Assembly: GCA_022813625.1 (NCBI GenBank)
Contig: JAKLMB010000024.1
Span: 595,792 to 659,791 of the forward strand
Direction of reading: 5' to 3'
Origin: Aaosphaeria pasadenensis
Taxonomy: Eukaryota > Ascomycota > Dothideomycetes > Pleosporales
DNA length: 64,000 bases
Shown here: piece after piece, positions 47,621 to 58,522 of the stretch
Layout of the letters: each line of letters starts with the position of its first letter
How positions within the stretch are numbered: position 1 is the first letter of the stretch
The notes under the pieces: model-generated
What the model saw: only the letters and a program-made list of their open reading frames with translations
Told to the model about the DNA's origin: nothing
Databases searched by the model: none
Translations under genes and position numbers: made by a program

Positions 47621-48934
47621 GGTGCACTGTATGAACAGCAAGATTGTAATGAGAAGGTAATTGGGAACTGAATAGAAGCAGCGTCTGCATGTATAATTTG
47701 AGAGGCCCTGATACTCAGACATTCTGAGAGAATAATGCAGCTTTTCTAGTCATAGTTCAGTAGCAAGACTTATCCAGAATCAGAGAACGTGAGAGGACGG
47801 AAGTTTGAACGTAGCAGTCACACGGCAGCGGGTTTTACTGCTCCGAGCTGGTGCAGTACATACGCCTGCAACAGGATCTGGGCAATTTGTTTCTACAGGT
47901 ACATCTAATAGAGTTCAGGAGTGCTGACGTCCCAATACAGAGACCCTTATTATTTGGGACAATCGAATCCTGTTTGATGTCAGCTTCCGTAGCCTATTTG
48001 TCATGATAGATTAAGTGCGCTCCAGGGTTAAAGAATGAGCAACCCTTTGAAGCTAAGCTTTTACAATTTGGATTGGAATACCCCCATGTGCCTTTCGTCT
48101 GCAGCGAATTTAGGTCTTCATTTTGATGTTTCGTGGTACTGCCTTACCGTCTTCCGGTAACCTTGGTATTCTCGTATTGGCTCTCGTAAAATATATTCAA
48201 GCTTCTTCCATTATGATATAGGTATCGTGAATCAGTATTGGTCCAATAGGTCAATAGAATTAAATAGATGTTCTATAGATTAAATTCTCTCTAGTTTACT
48301 TCTTGAATTGATATTACAGACAATTCTCTTCGGTTTAGCGTTGGACCTGCGACTTTGCTTACAGAAAGTATTGCATACTGCTTTCGAGCGCGGCAGGCGT
48401 AAAAACGCAGAGTACCATTGTCTAGTAGAGTGCGCGATTAAGTGCTCTACTAATTTACCGCGCCGCTCAAATGCATGATGAAAGAACCCGAACCACGAAC
48501 CAATCCTTCATGCACAAGGTATATCTTTTACTAATGGGGAACCAGCCGCATATCGTCCTTCATAATCCTAGAGATAAACCCGCGCATAGGTAATACCCCG
48601 CTATACTCGTTGATTTCGTCTGTTTGACCAAGTCTACCAGAAAGCAGCCTAGCCTTTGTCGTTGTATTAGTGTATTTCTAATTAACAACTGGAGGAAAAC
48701 TACGTTTGGTCGGAGTCCTTCACTACATCCTGGATCGTCCTTCGTAAGACAATCCTACCTGAAGCAATGGAGCATCAGGCAAACTTGTTGCCACATCAGA
48801 AGTACAAAAGTCAGAATGCCCACTCTGCCAATGAATTAATATCAACGCGCTCCTAACACTGTCCCCAGTTGCTCTTGAATATTTCTTCGTAGAGGAACGC
48901 CTGTGTCAACGAAATACTTGTGCTTTTCAACGCC
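47621..48934. other. 1.3-kb AT-rich intergenic region
   Basis: Separates the oxidase pair from the pseudogene-rich block. No convincing ORF. AT-rich around 48190-48330. No transposon ends recognised. Confidence 0.4.
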
Positions 48935-49809
48935 ATGTCTCCATTGCATGAACTACAGAACCGTAACTTGGACGAGAACCGCGGACCAGAATTCCGAGCT
49001 TTCTTAATATGCATGCTCACCTTGAGCATTACAGTAGTAGCTCTACGCTTCTGGTCTCGCGCTATAGGCCCACGAGCGTCTCAGGGAAAAGCCACGCATC
49101 GATTTTGGTGGGATGACTGGGTAGCTTTCTTAGCTCTAGTAAGTTACTTAGGCTCAGCAAGACTGGATGGAGATACTAAGCATCACCATAGATTTGCCTC
49201 ATGGCATTTACTACAGTTCCGATAACTCTAGTTCGCTTTGGATTAGGTCGACATATCTGGACACTGGACGAAACCGAATTATTGATGGTTTTCAAACTTT
49301 TTACACTCTCTATTATGTCTACGATGTGTCCTTATTTCTTACCAAGACATCCGCCCTATTATTTCTTACCCGTTTGTTTCCGAGGCACACAAACCCTACA
49401 TGGTGGAATGTCGCTTTGTAGGTAACCCATGGTATGAATTCTGCGTGGTTTGTTGGTATTTGCTTTGGGACTGCTTTCAGTGTAAGCCGCTTGCAAACGG
49501 ATGAAACCCGTTGATACCTGAAGAGTGCGGGGCAATAAGTGCGCTCTGGATTGGAAGCGCCATTCCAAGTGACATTATCGACTTGGTCATTCTACTGCTA
49601 CTTTTGCTAAAAATCTAGTTTCTTCACATCAGTGTAGCGAGAAAGGCCGTTGTCACACTTGTTTTCATCTTGGGGTACTGGTAAGATAATCATCGCAAAA
49701 CATTCTCTATTTCTAAGCTAATGATGGCTGTAGTGTCATCGTTGTCTCACTTGGTCGATTGATAACTGTACTCAGATCAGCCAAAGCTTTGGATGAGGAC
49801 ATTACTTGT
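48935..49809 (+). pseudogene. Rhodopsin-like membrane protein pseudogene
   Basis: Starts normally at 48935 (MSPLHELQNRN) with a first membrane segment and the family mark FWWDDWVAFLAL; an intron (49141-49193) leads to RFGLGRHIWTLDETELLMVFKLF. After that the frame breaks in a T-run near 49291 and resumes as YTLYYVYDVSLFLTKTSALLFLTRLFPR. A TAG interrupts at 49419-49421, a base is missing near 49480 (before CKPLANG), and two Trp codons have become stops: TGA at 49502-49504 and TAG at 49616-49618. The last recognisable piece is SLGRLITVLRSAKALDEDIT near 49805; the final membrane segment and tail are missing. It belongs to the same family as the intact gene at 20.0-21.2 kb. Two clear TGG-to-stop changes on the coding strand fit C:G-to-T:A mutation such as RIP. 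Confidence 0.85.
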
Positions 49810-50358
49810 ATGTATAGATGAATCAACATCCCTGTGCAGGCATGGCACAATTACTGTATGCAACCAGGGCAGTAGGGCACAAAGGGTGCGCTTATCCTGT
49901 TCTATGCCTTTAGCTTTTCTAGTAATCTGCTGAGATCCCCAAAGCAATAGCCGGCCTTGCGCCGATCGCCCCCATTTAGTTAGCTTACATTTGGCATCGA
50001 TCTCTGGCAACAACTGCTATCCAGTGTTTAGATCGGCAGACAAAGATCTGCGGGGATCATATCCAAGAGCATATTAGTCACTCAGCCTCAAGAAGCTATG
50101 ATTCAGTCAGATATGGATATCAATCCAACTAGTGGGCGGCGTTGCCGTAGGAAGATTGAAGCCCCCCACCCGGTACACCGAGATTTGGTCACTGCAAGTA
50201 TGTTGCACCCCTCGGAACGAACCAGAAGCCGGAGATGGGGACTCTTAAGGCGCTGTAAATGCTATGTGTGGACCCACACGCAGCTCAAGTAACCTCTAAC
50301 CATCTTCACGAAAATCGCTTCACATAACTGTTGGAAACCGAGAAAGCCGATCACAAGT
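49810..50358. other. Intergenic, decayed flank
   Basis: No remnant of the missing C-terminus of the upstream pseudogene could be recognised. Nothing else seen. Confidence 0.35.
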
Positions 50359-51370
50359 ATGCGCTCAATAATAATCCCCTTGTTCGCTGCTCTTGCAACA
50401 GTCATTTCCTCAGTTGTCCCTAATACCATCTACGATGGTGGTTTCAATTCGACAACCGCACCGATTGCTTTACGAATCGGCAATGGTGGTGCTGGGCAGA
50501 GCGGCCTAATCAAAGGTATGCAGGATGAGCTACTAAAACAGTTGATCTGGCTTAATGCTCACCTATGTAACTAGTTTTGGCCGATGCATTCATTCAAGAA
50601 AGTGTAGATAATGGAAGTGCACCATTCCGTATTGCCTGGATTCTCAGCGACAACACCTTCAGTATTAAATATTTCAAACGGGTGATGTCGATGTTGGTAT
50701 TACCTACAACCAGAATGCGGAACGAATCGCAATTGCACAGGGCATCGCCCGGTCCGCACCTGATTACTACTACCTCTCCCGGGACCACTTCCTCGTTACT
50801 GGCCCACCAGAGAATCCTGCAGCGCTCAACAAGAGCTCTGATGTTACTACTATGTTCTCGAACATCTTTCAGGCCGCAGATCGTGGGAACACTACTGTTC
50901 CAGTGAGGTTCTTGAGCCGCTTCGACAAGTCTGCTACCAATATCAAAGAGTCGGAATTGTGGCTTGGCATTGGCCAGGTTTGGGGCGACTTTCATCAGAT
51001 TTTTGAAACAAATACTAACTCAGCGTAGGTTCCTTGGTCTACTCCCTACTCCACCTGGTACCACCAGTTCATCAACTTCCCAATCCAGGCTCTTACAGCA
51101 GCCATCCAACTCAAAGAGTATACTCTTACCGACCGGGGAACGTACTTGTCCATCCCAGCCAACCTAACTAGCCAAACTGTAATCTACAAGGTCTCCACCG
51201 ACAAAGAGGATGACCTGCTCCTGAATCCTGCACACTTGCTGGTTGCTAAGACACCACAAAATGAAACAATGGCTCTCAGCTTCGCAAAGTGGGCCACCAG
51301 CCCTGCAGGTCAGAAGGTCATCACTTCTTTCCAGAAAAATGGCGAGCAGCTGTACAGTGGTGCTCCTTGA
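50359..51370 (+). pseudogene. TupA-like extracellular substrate-binding protein, frameshifted
   Basis: Exons 50359-50515, 50575-50977 and 51029-51370. The signal peptide is RSIIIPLFAALATVISSVVP. The sequence then follows bacterial-type tungstate/phosphate binding proteins of the PBP-like family: LRIGNGGAGQSGLIK, LADAFIQES, FRIAWILSDNT, then GDVDVGITYNQNAERIAIAQGIA, YYLSRDHFLVTGPPENPA, and the C-terminal LLLNPAHLLVAKTPQNE and FAKWATSPAGQKVI. Between IKYF and GDVDV the frame shifts: exon 2 has 403 nt where 404 would keep frame, and one missing A in the run near 50674-50677 explains it. Everything else is intact, so this is either a very young pseudogene or a homopolymer sequencing error. Such proteins are found sporadically in fungi and may have a bacterial origin. 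Confidence 0.75.
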
Positions 51371-51828
51371 AAAGACCATCTGCTCTGGGTCTAGCCTTTA
51401 GTCGTTGGTCTACCCAAGAGTGGATATGTATATAAAAGTACCATCTCGGGTACAATCAACATTTTTATATAAAAGGGAAAACTGCATCCAGTCTGATCAA
51501 CAGTTGATCCAAGCTACAGCAAATGAAGAGCATCTAAAAAGTCTGATCGAGCTGAATACGTTGTTATATGCAATTCTGTATCAAAGACGCTGTGAAGTTG
51601 TAAAAAAAAAGGTTTTCTCGTTCCTCTAACGTTGTTCCCAAGGTAGGATAGATTCAGTAAATTGAACATTTGCTTTAAAGCGTATTACCTGAATTTGAGT
51701 AGTAGTGCATGTAGTCACTAGGAATACCCTGGTAGAAACTTAGATGAATGGCGCCGATGCTACGCTGCATATAGGCCAACAGCAACCCGACTAAATGTCT
51801 ACCCTGGTTCTCACAATATTGTAAAATT
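51371..51828. other. Intergenic
   Basis: 458 bp, nothing recognised. Confidence 0.35.
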
Positions 51829-52176
51829 ATGAATAGATTTAAAAAGATCCTTGAAGATTACAATGAATTGATTAAAGACACGGTATTTAATCTCAATGTC
51901 CGCTTGAAGCGGGTCGACAACAAGGAAAGCACACCTGATAGCGAACGTCTGAACCGGTTCGCCTCAGGTTCCAATCTCGATAATGAGCCGGAAATGATGA
52001 TGACATGTCGTCGTGTATGTCAAGACGCAAAAAGCAATCTTGAGCCGCTAATGCATCAACGATCACATGTTATTGGAGGTCCACCAGATTCTACGAAGTC
52101 CGAGGGACAACTACTCACACGCCGAGCCATGGTCGAGGCTGAAAACACCACTGCTGAGCTTCGATATCGCCCGTGA
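51829..52176 (+). pseudogene. Fragment of fungal STAND-type N-terminal helical domain
   Basis: A 115-codon frame. Its first half (DYNELIKDTVFNLNVRLKRVD) and TCRRVCQDAKSNLEPL resemble the helical N-terminal domain found on fungal NACHT/ankyrin STAND proteins and related proteins. The usual continuation (coiled helices, then a NACHT or other domain) is absent and the sequence becomes unlike the family after about residue 80. Likely a remnant, but the match is only by eye and the domain is degenerate. Confidence 0.4.
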
Positions 52177-53031
52177 AAGGTTATGCAAATTGACACTAGC
52201 TAAGAACCCGAAACTTCTCACTTTATCGAATACATTGACATGTCAGAGGAGTGCCTGCAAATATTGGGGTTGACAAACGATGAATTCTTGCAGAACACGT
52301 CCCTGAATACTCTGAATGTAAAACCCTAAAAGGAAAACAGATATCAAGGTTCCAACAAATTCAAAGAGACGTCTCTTACGAACCGATATAAAACTGCGCT
52401 GAGCTACACACTACACTTCAATGCAACTGGTGCCCTTTGTCGATACTTGTCCCTAACCTGCTTTCTGGTCAATTACGACTAGATTGGAAAGCTAGTACCT
52501 CCTGTTAAATGTCTTGTTTGAAAGCTGATGAACTATCAGTGTATGATAGCAAGATGATGTACACCAAAATGTCGCGACAGGGTACGGAAATTGTAAACGA
52601 ACTCTTATCGAGGTGAGTGAGCACCTGTTCAGATGATACTGTTGCTATGCACGAATGCAAAGTGTGGACCATATAATGGCTCTGCAAAAAGGTTAACAAT
52701 ACATTCCAGCAGAAGTTATTGACTTCAAAGCCTACAACATCCAAGATCGCTCTACAAACGTGACCTAATTGTTATACTTAGATCTGTTTTACTATGTATG
52801 CACTGTTAGCTAAAAGCATTTGTTGCAATCCTGCACCTTTGCCTATTGTAGGCAGCACTATGCCGTCTCTTTATCTATCTAATTAATTAGCTATCTTGCC
52901 TATGCACAAATATTGATTGCAAGCATACTTTCGAGATTCACGACAAAGCTGCGTTGGGTTTCAGTACAATACGCATCGAGTAAATTAAGCATGTTACATC
53001 TGTACTGTGTGCAGTAAGCCCTCCCTTTACC
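52177..53031. other. Intergenic
   Basis: About 850 bp, AT-rich, no recognisable gene. Confidence 0.35.
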
Positions 53032-53785
53032 CTAACTCAACAGACATGATAGATATTTTGTTAATGCAAAAGACAACACACCGATAATGTCAACTGCGTA
53101 TGATAACAAACCAGAAAATACAGTTGTAAGAATACCAATCTGCGATCTTAACAGCCCGAATCCTATCTTGAGAACGCCGTCAACCCAGACATCTAAGATA
53201 CAAAATAGTCCCCCGAGGGCACTAAGAAGAACGAACGCTACTGAGCCGAGAAGCTCATAAATAGCTATCAACGGTGACTTAGTTCATCTTCAGATCTTAT
53301 GATTTAGAGGTTGGAGGAAACTTACAGCACTGCAACTTTACTAGCGCGGCCTTGAGCGTAAACACTATCTCCCACACTAGCGACAATATTCCGCTTAATA
53401 TCTCCTCTCGAACGGCGGCCGGTTGGCTAATGGTGTCATTCCAGCGTGTGATGCAGGCAAGGTTAAGTTGCGTAATTGCATTGCATATATTACCGACCTT
53501 GCCCCTGACAGAGTTGATATATAATGATCTTTGGGATGATGTAAGACGCCCTGTAAACGACAGAGTCGAGTTGATGGCAGCGGTGTGCCTACGGACTTCG
53601 ACAACAGTAGCGCGGATATACGCTGGGATGGATGCATCAGCCTGAATAGGGACTGCAACGTCGTTGAGTGTGGCCCTTTGGGAGATAGGCATAGAAGCCA
53701 GCTGTACCGTAGGCGTTGCAGAGGCGATGTTGAACAGAGGAGATAAAGTGAGAGCACTAAGCCCCAAGGCTTTCATTAGGTTCAT
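53032..53785 (-). CDS. Small secreted or membrane protein with hydrophobic C-terminus, unknown
   Basis: Exons 53785-53326 and 53264-53032 encode 230 residues. The signal peptide is NLMKALGLSALTLSPLFNIASA. Residues about 50-150 form a helical region with few cysteines (VRRHTAAINSTLSFTGRL, NICNAITQLNLACITRWND). The second exon is almost entirely hydrophobic (VAFVLLSALGGLFCILDVWVDGVL, ILTTVFSGLLSYAVDIIGVLSFALTKYL). The intron is canonical, GTAAG...TAG. No family recognised. It is one of few apparently intact genes in the pseudogene-rich block and lies beside the 21-bp minisatellite. Confidence 0.6.
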
Positions 53786-53917
53786 AATGTGCTGTTGGTT
53801 CGATGACTGGGTACCAGATGTTAGAGTGGCTCAATACGACTAATAATCTTATCAGTATCAACCCTATGAATTAATGCTTCAGCACTATTTATAACCTAAA
53901 AGTCATGCTTAGGCATT

Positions 53918-54022
53918 CCTTTACAAGGAATGCTTTTTCCTTTACAAGGAATGCTTTTTCCTTTACAAGGAATGCTTTTTCCTTTACAAGGAATGCTTTT
54001 TCCTTTATAAGGTATGCTTTTT
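53918..54022. repeat. 21-bp minisatellite, five copies
   Basis: Unit CCTTTACAAGGAATGCTTTTT at 53918, 53939, 53960, 53981 and 54002; the first four copies are identical and the fifth has two substitutions. Each CCTTTACAAGG core, with the preceding GCATTCC of the first copy, makes an inverted repeat (GCATTCCTT/AAGGAATGC). The unit is 21 nt, so the minus strand reads as a seven-residue repeat KEKAFLV inside a 72-codon frame (54107-53889). I see no start, splice or domain evidence that it is expressed. Confidence 0.9.
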
Positions 54023-54130
54023 CCTTACATAACCTGCTTAGGCCTTTGAACATTCTAAGTCTGCTACATTCCTTGCTATATTGACCTGTTACAGGTAAAC
54101 CGAACATTGACGATTCTGAGTAGTCCTTTT

Positions 54131-54144
54131 TTAGGGTTAGGGTT
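54131..54144 (+). repeat. Telomere-like motif TTAGGGTTAGGGTT
   Basis: Two perfect TTAGGG units in tandem plus TT. Single ACCCTAAC words also occur near 53028 and 58190. Too short to be a telomere; it could be an interstitial trace or chance. Confidence 0.55.
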
Positions 54145-54765
54145 CCTTTTACCTGTAAAGTGTAGCATTGTGACGCTCTTGGCGTCGCAGTGTTACTACA
54201 GGACCGTTATGCGTACTTCTCATATCGGAGGGGATGGAGCGGAGCGTTGTAATTGAGCGAGAAGCGAGAGGACAGGGATTGTATAAGTATGAATGAATGA
54301 GAGTACGTTGCTGTATGACCTGGAGAGTAGTTCCTAGGAGAGGCAATGACTGACGAAAGGAGAGTGGCTGGAGGTATTGGGATTGTGACATCCTATAACT
54401 GTGCTGGACAGTGCGGTGGCTTAGGAAGTGCTAGTATGCAGCTTTGGGAAGAATACTTAAGGAGGGGGGAACCCCCGCGCTGGATGGCGTGGAGAGCAGC
54501 GGTGCTCCTTTGTTGTCGTCTTTTTGTGGTGAAGAAAAGAAAGAGTTACGAGACTACTGCTGGAATAGAACAGGTAGTTGCAGGACGAACACGGAGTGTG
54601 GATTATGCAGTAGGCAGAACGGAAGAGGTGATGAAGAAGACGATGGAAAGAGTTGGGAATAGTACTAGGGCATATGGTAATGCCTGGCCTGAAAGGTAGC
54701 AATTTAGAGTGCCGTACCACTTGCGAACAAAGGAAAAGGAATGTCGAGGAACAACAACTGTCCGA
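54145..54765. other. Region between minisatellite and dienelactone hydrolase pseudogene
   Basis: An open plus-strand frame at 54346-54699 has no motif and probably is chance. Nothing recognised. Confidence 0.35.
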
Positions 54766-55560
54766 TCAAAACCACTTCTTAAACCACGTAATCGCCTGCT
54801 CCTTTGACTCATCAGCCCCATTAGCCTCCTCACCACTTCCAGGCATTGCTCCCACGGCAAACCCATGCCCTGCATCCTTGTATATCTTGATCTGACAATT
54901 GAATCCATCTTAACATTCTCCTCTTCCAACAGTCTGCCTCAGAATAGCTTCCTTTTCACGTGGAGGATGCCGGTTGGCATGTTGAAACCTGTTGGATGAG
55001 TGCAGAACTGTGCATCGATGAGTCGCTCGGAGCCTCCTTCAACGGCAGACTGTGCGCACAAGTTGATGCTCTGGTAACCACCCCCAGCAGATCCCTGCAA
55101 CACCTAACTTTGCCCCGGGTGGTAGGTCGGCTTTTGCCTTTATGGCATATTCCAAGCAAGGTTGGAAGGAGGCCTTGAACCTACGGAAGGCCCTGGCAAA
55201 GAAAGGTACGAAGTAGGCCGCGGCTCTGAAGAAGCTCCATAAACGTATCGATTGATCCCATAGGTCGAGGAAGGACACGCTCCATAACGTTGTCCATTAT
55301 AGATATCAGGTCGGGCGACATGGGTCCGCCGGGGATGATGTCCGGAACAAGAACTCGAAAGCCTGTGGCGGACGCATAAGCATCGGCGAGGAGCTTGTTG
55401 TTGGCGAGTAAAAGCCCAAATGCATCAGTGTAGTATATTATTGTCAACGAAGAGGTGGTTGTCGACGGAGTACCGGCGACGTATGTTTCACCGCCGTGAG
55501 TAGTGAGCTTTGCCGCCTCGGAAGCACCCCGGTCAGGCTATTTTGCATTGAGTACGAGGT
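54766..55560 (-). pseudogene. Dienelactone hydrolase-family pseudogene
   Basis: Reading on the minus strand, the N-terminal part AAKLTTHGGETYVAG and TDAFGLLLANNKLLADAYA to LVPDIIPGG is in one frame. It shifts near 55260 to LWSFFRAAAYFVPFFARAF and PPGAKLGVAGICWG (nucleophile Cys motif GICWGG), then shifts again by one base right after ICWG near 55085. A TAG precedes RGASEAAK in the 5' part, and a TAA at about 54907 lies before FNCQIKIYKDAGHGFAVGA, which carries the catalytic His. The C-terminus EQAITWFKKWF ends at a TGA at 54766. The stretch between the IDAQFCTHP and the C-terminal block is shorter than usual. At least four disablements make this a clear pseudogene of the fungal dienelactone hydrolase-like family. 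Confidence 0.8.
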
Positions 55561-56554
55561 TTAGACGATAGGGTTATCGATGAAAATTGGGATGGACGGT
55601 GAATTTATATGTAAATGTTCCGAGTATTCAACTCTGCTTTCAGCTCTGACCTCCTTTTATGGATTGCTCAACTTTGACACGTCAAAGGTGTAACAACGCG
55701 GCCGCAATTTGAAGTGGGTAAGCTCAACTATATGTAGCTGCCTACCGTCGCGTATAGATGCCTCTGTAGTAGGGAGCATCACAGGCACGACCCGCAGTCG
55801 GTGAATAGGTAGGAAAAGGTAGATATGTCTCTCTGTCGATAGGCCTCTGGAGGTAGGTGGATGATGCCTCGATCTTTCTCGGCAGCCCTGATCGAGCTAT
55901 CTATGCCCTGCCTAGTGCCTTTCCCCATACACGTGATCCCTGAACAGCCTCACCTATCCTGCTACACTACACTATCGTCATTGTGTCGAGTGAATTCAGC
56001 TAAAATTGGAAGCCAAGATACGAGCGACTGCAAGAGCTTTGACGACTAATTAAGGGTCCAACCTATGAGATGTGTATAGATACCCCGTTAAGCGTAGTTA
56101 TTGATATCATCGTAGGTGCCCTTGTGTAGGCGTCTGTTGCACATATGTTCGGCCATCTTTTCGTCCGCCGACGGCGGAGAAAACAACTGGCGGTTGATTC
56201 CGGTTCGGTTTTACTCTCAGGTTTCCGTTCAGGCACTCACTACACTTGAAATAATCAATTGACACCCGTCGACCACTCTTGGCCGACAGCCCACATCTAT
56301 CATCACGAACACGCGGCCGAACGTATGTACCATGACCGTATCTACACACGATGAATGATAATCCGATCGGAAAATGGATTGGTAGACCTCGTGCATAGTC
56401 AATGAAAGATTGTGGCTGAATGGCTCATCCAAGTGGATGTGCGTGGGGATTCGACTCAGCATTGAACTCTAGTTTCCCCTAATTAAATGCCACAAGAGCC
56501 GCCCCGGCACCTCCATTCGTACTGGCACATGCACTATTCTCCTTCGCTTGCTAG
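55561..56554. other. Intergenic with dispersed repeat
   Basis: About 1 kb without a gene. It holds copy A of the 76-bp repeat (55747-55823). The open minus-strand frames near 56107-56462 have no motif. Confidence 0.35.
55747..55823 (+). repeat. Dispersed repeat, copy A
   Basis: 77 bp beginning GTCGCGTATAGATGCCTCTG and ending AGGAAAAGGTAGA. It matches 63925-64000 in the same orientation with a handful of substitutions and one single-base length difference. Flanks differ from the start of the repeat leftwards, so the left boundary is real; it may be the end of an uncharacterised mobile element. Confidence 0.8.
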
Positions 56555-56880
56555 CTAACCTACAATGTACCCAATATCGTCGGGAATACCAACCCTCTTT
56601 GCAGCAGAGATGCTTTTAATCCGCTCTTCCAAGAAGTTGACGTTGTCGGATGTCGCGTTCAGAGCATCTGTCAACGACTCGGTCGCGGTAGGCCCGACGC
56701 TAATGCTGTTGAAAGTAGCACCAGAAAATTCACTCGCTAAAGAGCGTGTGATACTCTCCAGAGCAGCTTTGCTCGCCGCGTGTGTCATGAGGGGATCCGG
56801 AGCTGAAGTATTGCCACCAATGCTGGAGATGTTAATAACCCAACCACCATATATCGGAAAGTATGGCAAAGACGAGCTGT
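56555..56880 (-). pseudogene. Truncated short-chain dehydrogenase
   Basis: Only the C-terminal half of a classical SDR remains: GGWVINISSIGG, then THAASKAALESITRSLASEF, SISVGPTATES and a late RVGIPDDIGYIVG ending in TAG. The Rossmann nucleotide-binding half is absent upstream. In the catalytic YxxxK motif the Tyr is His (HAASK), which would abolish normal catalysis. Both facts indicate a decayed fragment. Confidence 0.75.
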
Positions 56881-57137
56881 GATCGATATATATTGACGTG
56901 GTCTATTAAAGTGGATGTAAATAGAGATTTACTTTATACTAACTATGATAGCGCCAAGGATGCATCGGAGCAGGTGCGTTTGGACGTCTCTTAGTAAACC
57001 AACGCGCTGTTTTATACCAATGGTATTATTCACCAAGGGAGATCACTGCCATCATAGTTCAAAAACTTGCCATGCGTCCCATCCAAGGTGGCCTGATCGA
57101 TCTGTGTTTAACGTATTAGTCTAGGTTGGCATCTCAT

Positions 57138-57982
57138 CTAAGCGACTTGTTGATTGAATTGAAGACGAACCAGATTTTTGATCGCCCGCACACTCTCTTC
57201 CACAGACATCATCGTCACTGCTCCCACGTCGAGCCCAAGCTTGGCAAATCCTTCTACAGCTTTGTTCCCCATGTCGGTGGCAACGGAGCTGTAGATGCGA
57301 CGATGAGCTTATACCATTCTAGGTTTCACAACGAACAGTGTATCCAAAGAACGTACCCAGGATTCACTACCCAGGTGATTATATCCCTATTCTCTTGAGC
57401 GAGACGTTTAGTGAAGTAGTTCGCCAGTGCTTTAGATGCTGAGTAAGCTGCAGCTGGGAGCGTCGTATTCATCGCACGGAAGGAACCTCCAAGGCTTGAA
57501 ATGCAGCAAAACCTCGGTTTCATGGAGTTCTGCAGAAGAGGCTTTGTTGACTTGTATAGTTCTAGCGGGCCCTAGGCATTAACATTGATGTACTCTTGCA
57601 AAAGACTGCGTGGAGTCTCGATAAGAGCGCCTGTAAGGTCTCCCAGTCCTGCGTTGGAAATGACGACATCGAGCTTGTGGATGCCATAGGATTCCGTAAT
57701 CTGAGTTACAGAGTCGGCGATTGATTTGCTCGAGCCAACATCCTGCTGTACAACGATTATGCTGCTTCCCTCTCCAACGGGGAGCTGATAAAGTGAATTG
57801 ACTGTGTCATGTGATGGATCCCGAACCGCGGCGATAACAACCGTGTCCGGTAGAGACAGATAAGTTGCTACAAAACCTTTCCCAAGACCTAAAAAGAGTC
57901 ATCATAGGAGCCTTAAAGGATATCTTGTGATACATGTACCTCGATTGGCGCCGGTAATGAGGCATACGTGTTTGGAAAGCAT
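57138..57982 (-). pseudogene. Short-chain dehydrogenase with one in-frame stop
   Basis: Exons 57982-57940, 57888-57357 and 57288-57138 join in frame to 242 codons. The sequence is a complete SDR of the norsolorinic-acid-ketoreductase-like type: ITGANRGLGKGFV (cofactor loop, split by intron 1), VVISNAGLGD, CCISSLGGSF, and the catalytic AAAYSASKAL, then VVNPGSVATDMGNKAVEG. A TAG at 57572-57574 (plus strand CTA) interrupts after EYINVNA, just before GPLELYKST, where the family usually has Leu, Val or Ile. No intron could remove it. Otherwise intact, so the loss is recent, or this is a strain-specific null. Confidence 0.8.
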
Positions 57983-58522
57983 TGTAACTTGGAGTGGCGA
58001 AACAGACCCTTATTATAAAGTTGGATAAGGACAGCGATATGATACATTATATATACAATCTAAGAAGTGGGGTAGACATTGTTAACCGCCCTCCAGGCAC
58101 TCAATCAATGTCAAAGACGGCACACTGACGTTGATTCTAGGTTACGGAAGCTGATCACTGTCTTCATCCACTTCATCCTGGCTTAACCCTAACTACTTTA
58201 TCTGGACCTCTCTGAATTGCCAGGCTGCGCAACGTAGCCTGCTCTAATGGCCACTATATTTGTCATCAATGATCCGCGCGTATTGAGGAAATTTCTATTT
58301 ATAATTCAAATTTTTTCAAGTACCTTGATCATAACGCATTGGCACAGAACGGACCGAATAGTGTTGCTTCCGGTGTGCGTCCAGCAAATTGTCGACCATG
58401 AGCGTTCGACAGTATTCAAACACTGCATCGCTGTTGCCTCAGTTTCAAGTCCAACCGAAAATTGCTCGATCTAGATCTAAAGACTCGCCACATAGCACGT
58501 AGCTCGTCAAATCATTTACAAT
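57983..58522. other. Intergenic, divergent promoter
   Basis: 540 bp between the SDR and the Dabb gene starts. Nothing recognised. Confidence 0.4.

Noticed and set aside
53918..54022. CRISPR-like array
   Set aside because: Repeats are contiguous without spacers, and the genome is eukaryotic.
53889..54107. Repeat-encoding ORF (KEKAFLV repeats) as a gene
   Set aside because: The frame is open only because the 21-bp repeat lacks stops; no start context, signal or splice support.
54346..54699. 118-codon plus-strand ORF
   Set aside because: No domain, low-complexity Arg/Glu-rich sequence, overlapping other open frames; likely chance in GC-rich DNA.
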